A DNA stretch of 5,367 nucleotides from Oscillospiraceae bacterium (GTDB lineage: Bacteria > Bacillota > Clostridia > Oscillospirales > Oscillospiraceae), in assembly GCA_028708585.1 (NCBI GenBank), contig JAQVYO010000109.1, positions 1 to 5,367 on the forward strand, read 5' to 3'. Shown here piece after piece: positions 4,135 to 5,367 of this stretch. The stretch's first letter is position 1, and the number at the start of each line of letters is the position of its first letter. The notes beneath the pieces are model-generated. The model worked only from the letters and a program-made list of their open reading frames with translations, searched no databases and was not told where the DNA came from. Made by a program: the position numbers and the translations under genes.

Positions 4135-5367
4135 TTATTTCATCTGATGTGCCCGTTCTTCCAGGCCAGCCAAAAGGGATTTGAGTTTTTCGGCCCGCTC
4201 CCGCTCGGCGGAAATCACTCGCTCCGGCGCCTTTGACAGGAAAGACGGATTACCCAGTTTTTTGTCCAGCACATCCAGATCGGTTTTTGCCTTTTTCATT
4301 TCCTTTTCAATGCGCTTGCGTTCAATTTCCAAGTCCACCAGTTCATTGAGCGGCAGAAACAACTGTGCGTCTGGCGTCACGGTGGTGACCATACCGTCAG
4401 TGGAGGAAGGTCCGTCTGTTTGAATTTCGATCTGGGAGGCATAGCCCAAGCGGGAGATAAACGCCTCGCATTGGCGATAAGCGTTTCCGTTCTGAGTAAC
4501 GATAATCAGCCGGGCTTTTCGGGAAGGGGGAACGTTCATTTCCGCCCGGCGGGAGCGTACCGCGCGTATGATGTCCATTACCCGTTCCATATCCGCCGCC
4601 TCAGCGGGGAACAAAAGCTCCGGGTCTTGAACCGGCCAGGAAGAAGCCATCAGTGTGTTTCCTTCGTGAGGAAGCGCCTGCCAAATCTCCTCGGTGATAA
4701 AGGGCATGAAGGGATGCAGCAGCTTCAAAGTCTCTGTCAGCACATAGCAGAGCACCTGCTGTGCCCTTATTGCACTGTCTCCGTCTTCTTGGGTCAGCCG
4801 GGTTTTGGCCAGTTCGATATACCAGTCGCAGTAACTGTTCCAGATAAAGTCGTAAATTTTGCCGGCGGCAATCCCAAGCTCAAATTTTTCAATGTTGTCC
4901 GTTACTTCGGGAATAAGGCTGCTGAGCTGGGTTAAAACCCATTTGTCCTCAATTTCCAGATGTTCCGGCAATTCGTTTTTCTCGATGGTCAGATGCATCA
5001 TCAGAAAACGGGATGCATTCCAGATTTTATTTGCAAAGTTCCGCATGGCCTCACAACGTTCCACATAAAAACGCATGTCGTTTCCCGGGCTGTTTCCCAT
5101 GACCATGTTGAGCCGCAGCGCATCCGCTCCGTAGGTTTCGATCATCTCCAGTGGGTCAATGCCGTTTCCGAGTGATTTGGACATTTTGCGGCCTTGGGCA
5201 TCTCGCACCAGTCCGTGGATAAACACGGTGTGGAATGGAATCTGTTTCGTATGTTCCATGCCGGAGAAAATCATCCGGGCGACCCAAAAGAAAATAATAT
5301 CATAGGCGGTAACCAGCACGTCCGTTGGATAGAAATAAGCCAGATCCGGGGTTTTATCCGGCCAGCC
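4135..5367 (-). CDS. valS: Valyl-tRNA synthetase, C-terminal part
   Basis: The frame stays open to the right edge of the window, giving 410 residues; roughly 470 N-terminal residues, with the HIGH motif and the editing domain, are missing. The fragment begins GWPDKTPDLAYFYPTDVLVT, followed by YDIIFFWVARMIF, typical of class I ValRS. GRKMSKSLGNGIDP (residues 59-72) contains the KMSKS catalytic loop that binds ATP, then GADALRL and GNSPGNDMRF. The anticodon-binding helical domain follows (KIYDFIWNSYCDWYIELAK, around residues 170-190). The last 65 residues or so, from LNELVDLEIERKRIEKEMKK on and rich in Lys, Glu and Arg, form the C-terminal coiled-coil arm that contacts tRNA. The enzyme charges tRNA-Val in the cytoplasm. 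A GTG at 5319 inside the frame is an internal valine codon, not the start. Any T-box leader would lie outside the window. Confidence 0.97.
   Translation of the reverse strand, partial: GWPDKTPDLAYFYPTDVLVTAYDIIFFWVARMIFSGMEHTKQIPFHTVFIHGLVRDAQGRKMSKSLGNGIDPLEMIETYGADALRLNMVMGNSPGNDMRFYVERCEAMRNFANKIWNASRFLMMHLTIEKNELPEHLEIEDKWVLTQLSSLIPEVTDNIEKFELGIAAGKIYDFIWNSYCDWYIELAKTRLTQEDGDSAIRAQQVLCYVLTETLKLLHPFMPFITEEIWQALPHEGNTLMASSWPVQDPELLFPAEAADMERVMDIIRAVRSRRAEMNVPPSRKARLIIVTQNGNAYRQCEAFISRLGYASQIEIQTDGPSSTDGMVTTVTPDAQLFLPLNELVDLEIERKRIEKEMKKAKTDLDVLDKKLGNPSFLSKAPERVISAERERAEKLKSLLAGLEERAHQMK

Noticed and set aside
4420..4935. + strand open frame of 171 codons
   Set aside because: It is antisense to well-conserved valS sequence, with no recognisable domain and no ribosome binding site of note.
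1..5367. CRISPR arrays, tRNA or rRNA genes, insertion sequences, attachment sites
   Set aside because: I saw no regularly spaced direct repeats, no tRNA-like cloverleaf, no transposase or integrase motifs and no terminal inverted repeats with target duplications.

Overview
The window reads as chromosomal DNA from an endospore-forming member of the Clostridia (Bacillota). The main reason is a complete spoIIA operon (spoIIAA-spoIIAB-sigF). The moderately GC-rich codon use and the protein sequences would fit an Oscillospirales/Ruminococcaceae-type organism, but that finer placement is inference.

Layout. The left end (1-1081, + strand) holds the last 71 codons of a radical SAM protein of the putative DNA modification/repair type, followed 38 nt later by its usual partner, a DUF4130/TIGR03915-type 'probable DNA metabolism protein'. 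From 5367 down to 996 everything is on the - strand, in transcription order: the C-terminal 410 codons of valS (valyl-tRNA synthetase), a 139-nt spacer, folC (folylpolyglutamate/dihydrofolate synthase), an intrinsic terminator, a promoter region, then spoIIAA, spoIIAB and sigF (spoIIAC), which are tightly coupled.

How the genes work together. SpoIIAA (anti-anti-sigma), SpoIIAB (anti-sigma kinase) and SigF form the partner-switching module that restricts sigma-F activity to the forespore. The promoter region upstream of spoIIAA looks like a Spo0A-assisted sigma-A promoter: a TATAAT -10, a CTGACA -35-like element 21 bp away, and candidate 0A boxes over and behind it. valS and folC are housekeeping genes that are often neighbours in Bacillota. 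The + strand pair is a conserved but functionally unproven DNA-repair-like system.

The most unusual part is the convergent junction. The + strand gene runs 86 bp into the 3' end of sigF, so its last 27 codons are antisense to sigma region 4.2. A terminator-like hairpin in + orientation lies 33 nt beyond its stop, wholly inside the sigF coding sequence. No terminator is visible for the spoIIA operon, so sigF transcripts may extend antisense through the DNA-repair-like pair. I found no tRNA or rRNA genes, CRISPR arrays or mobile elements, and no gene-free stretch longer than 300 bases.
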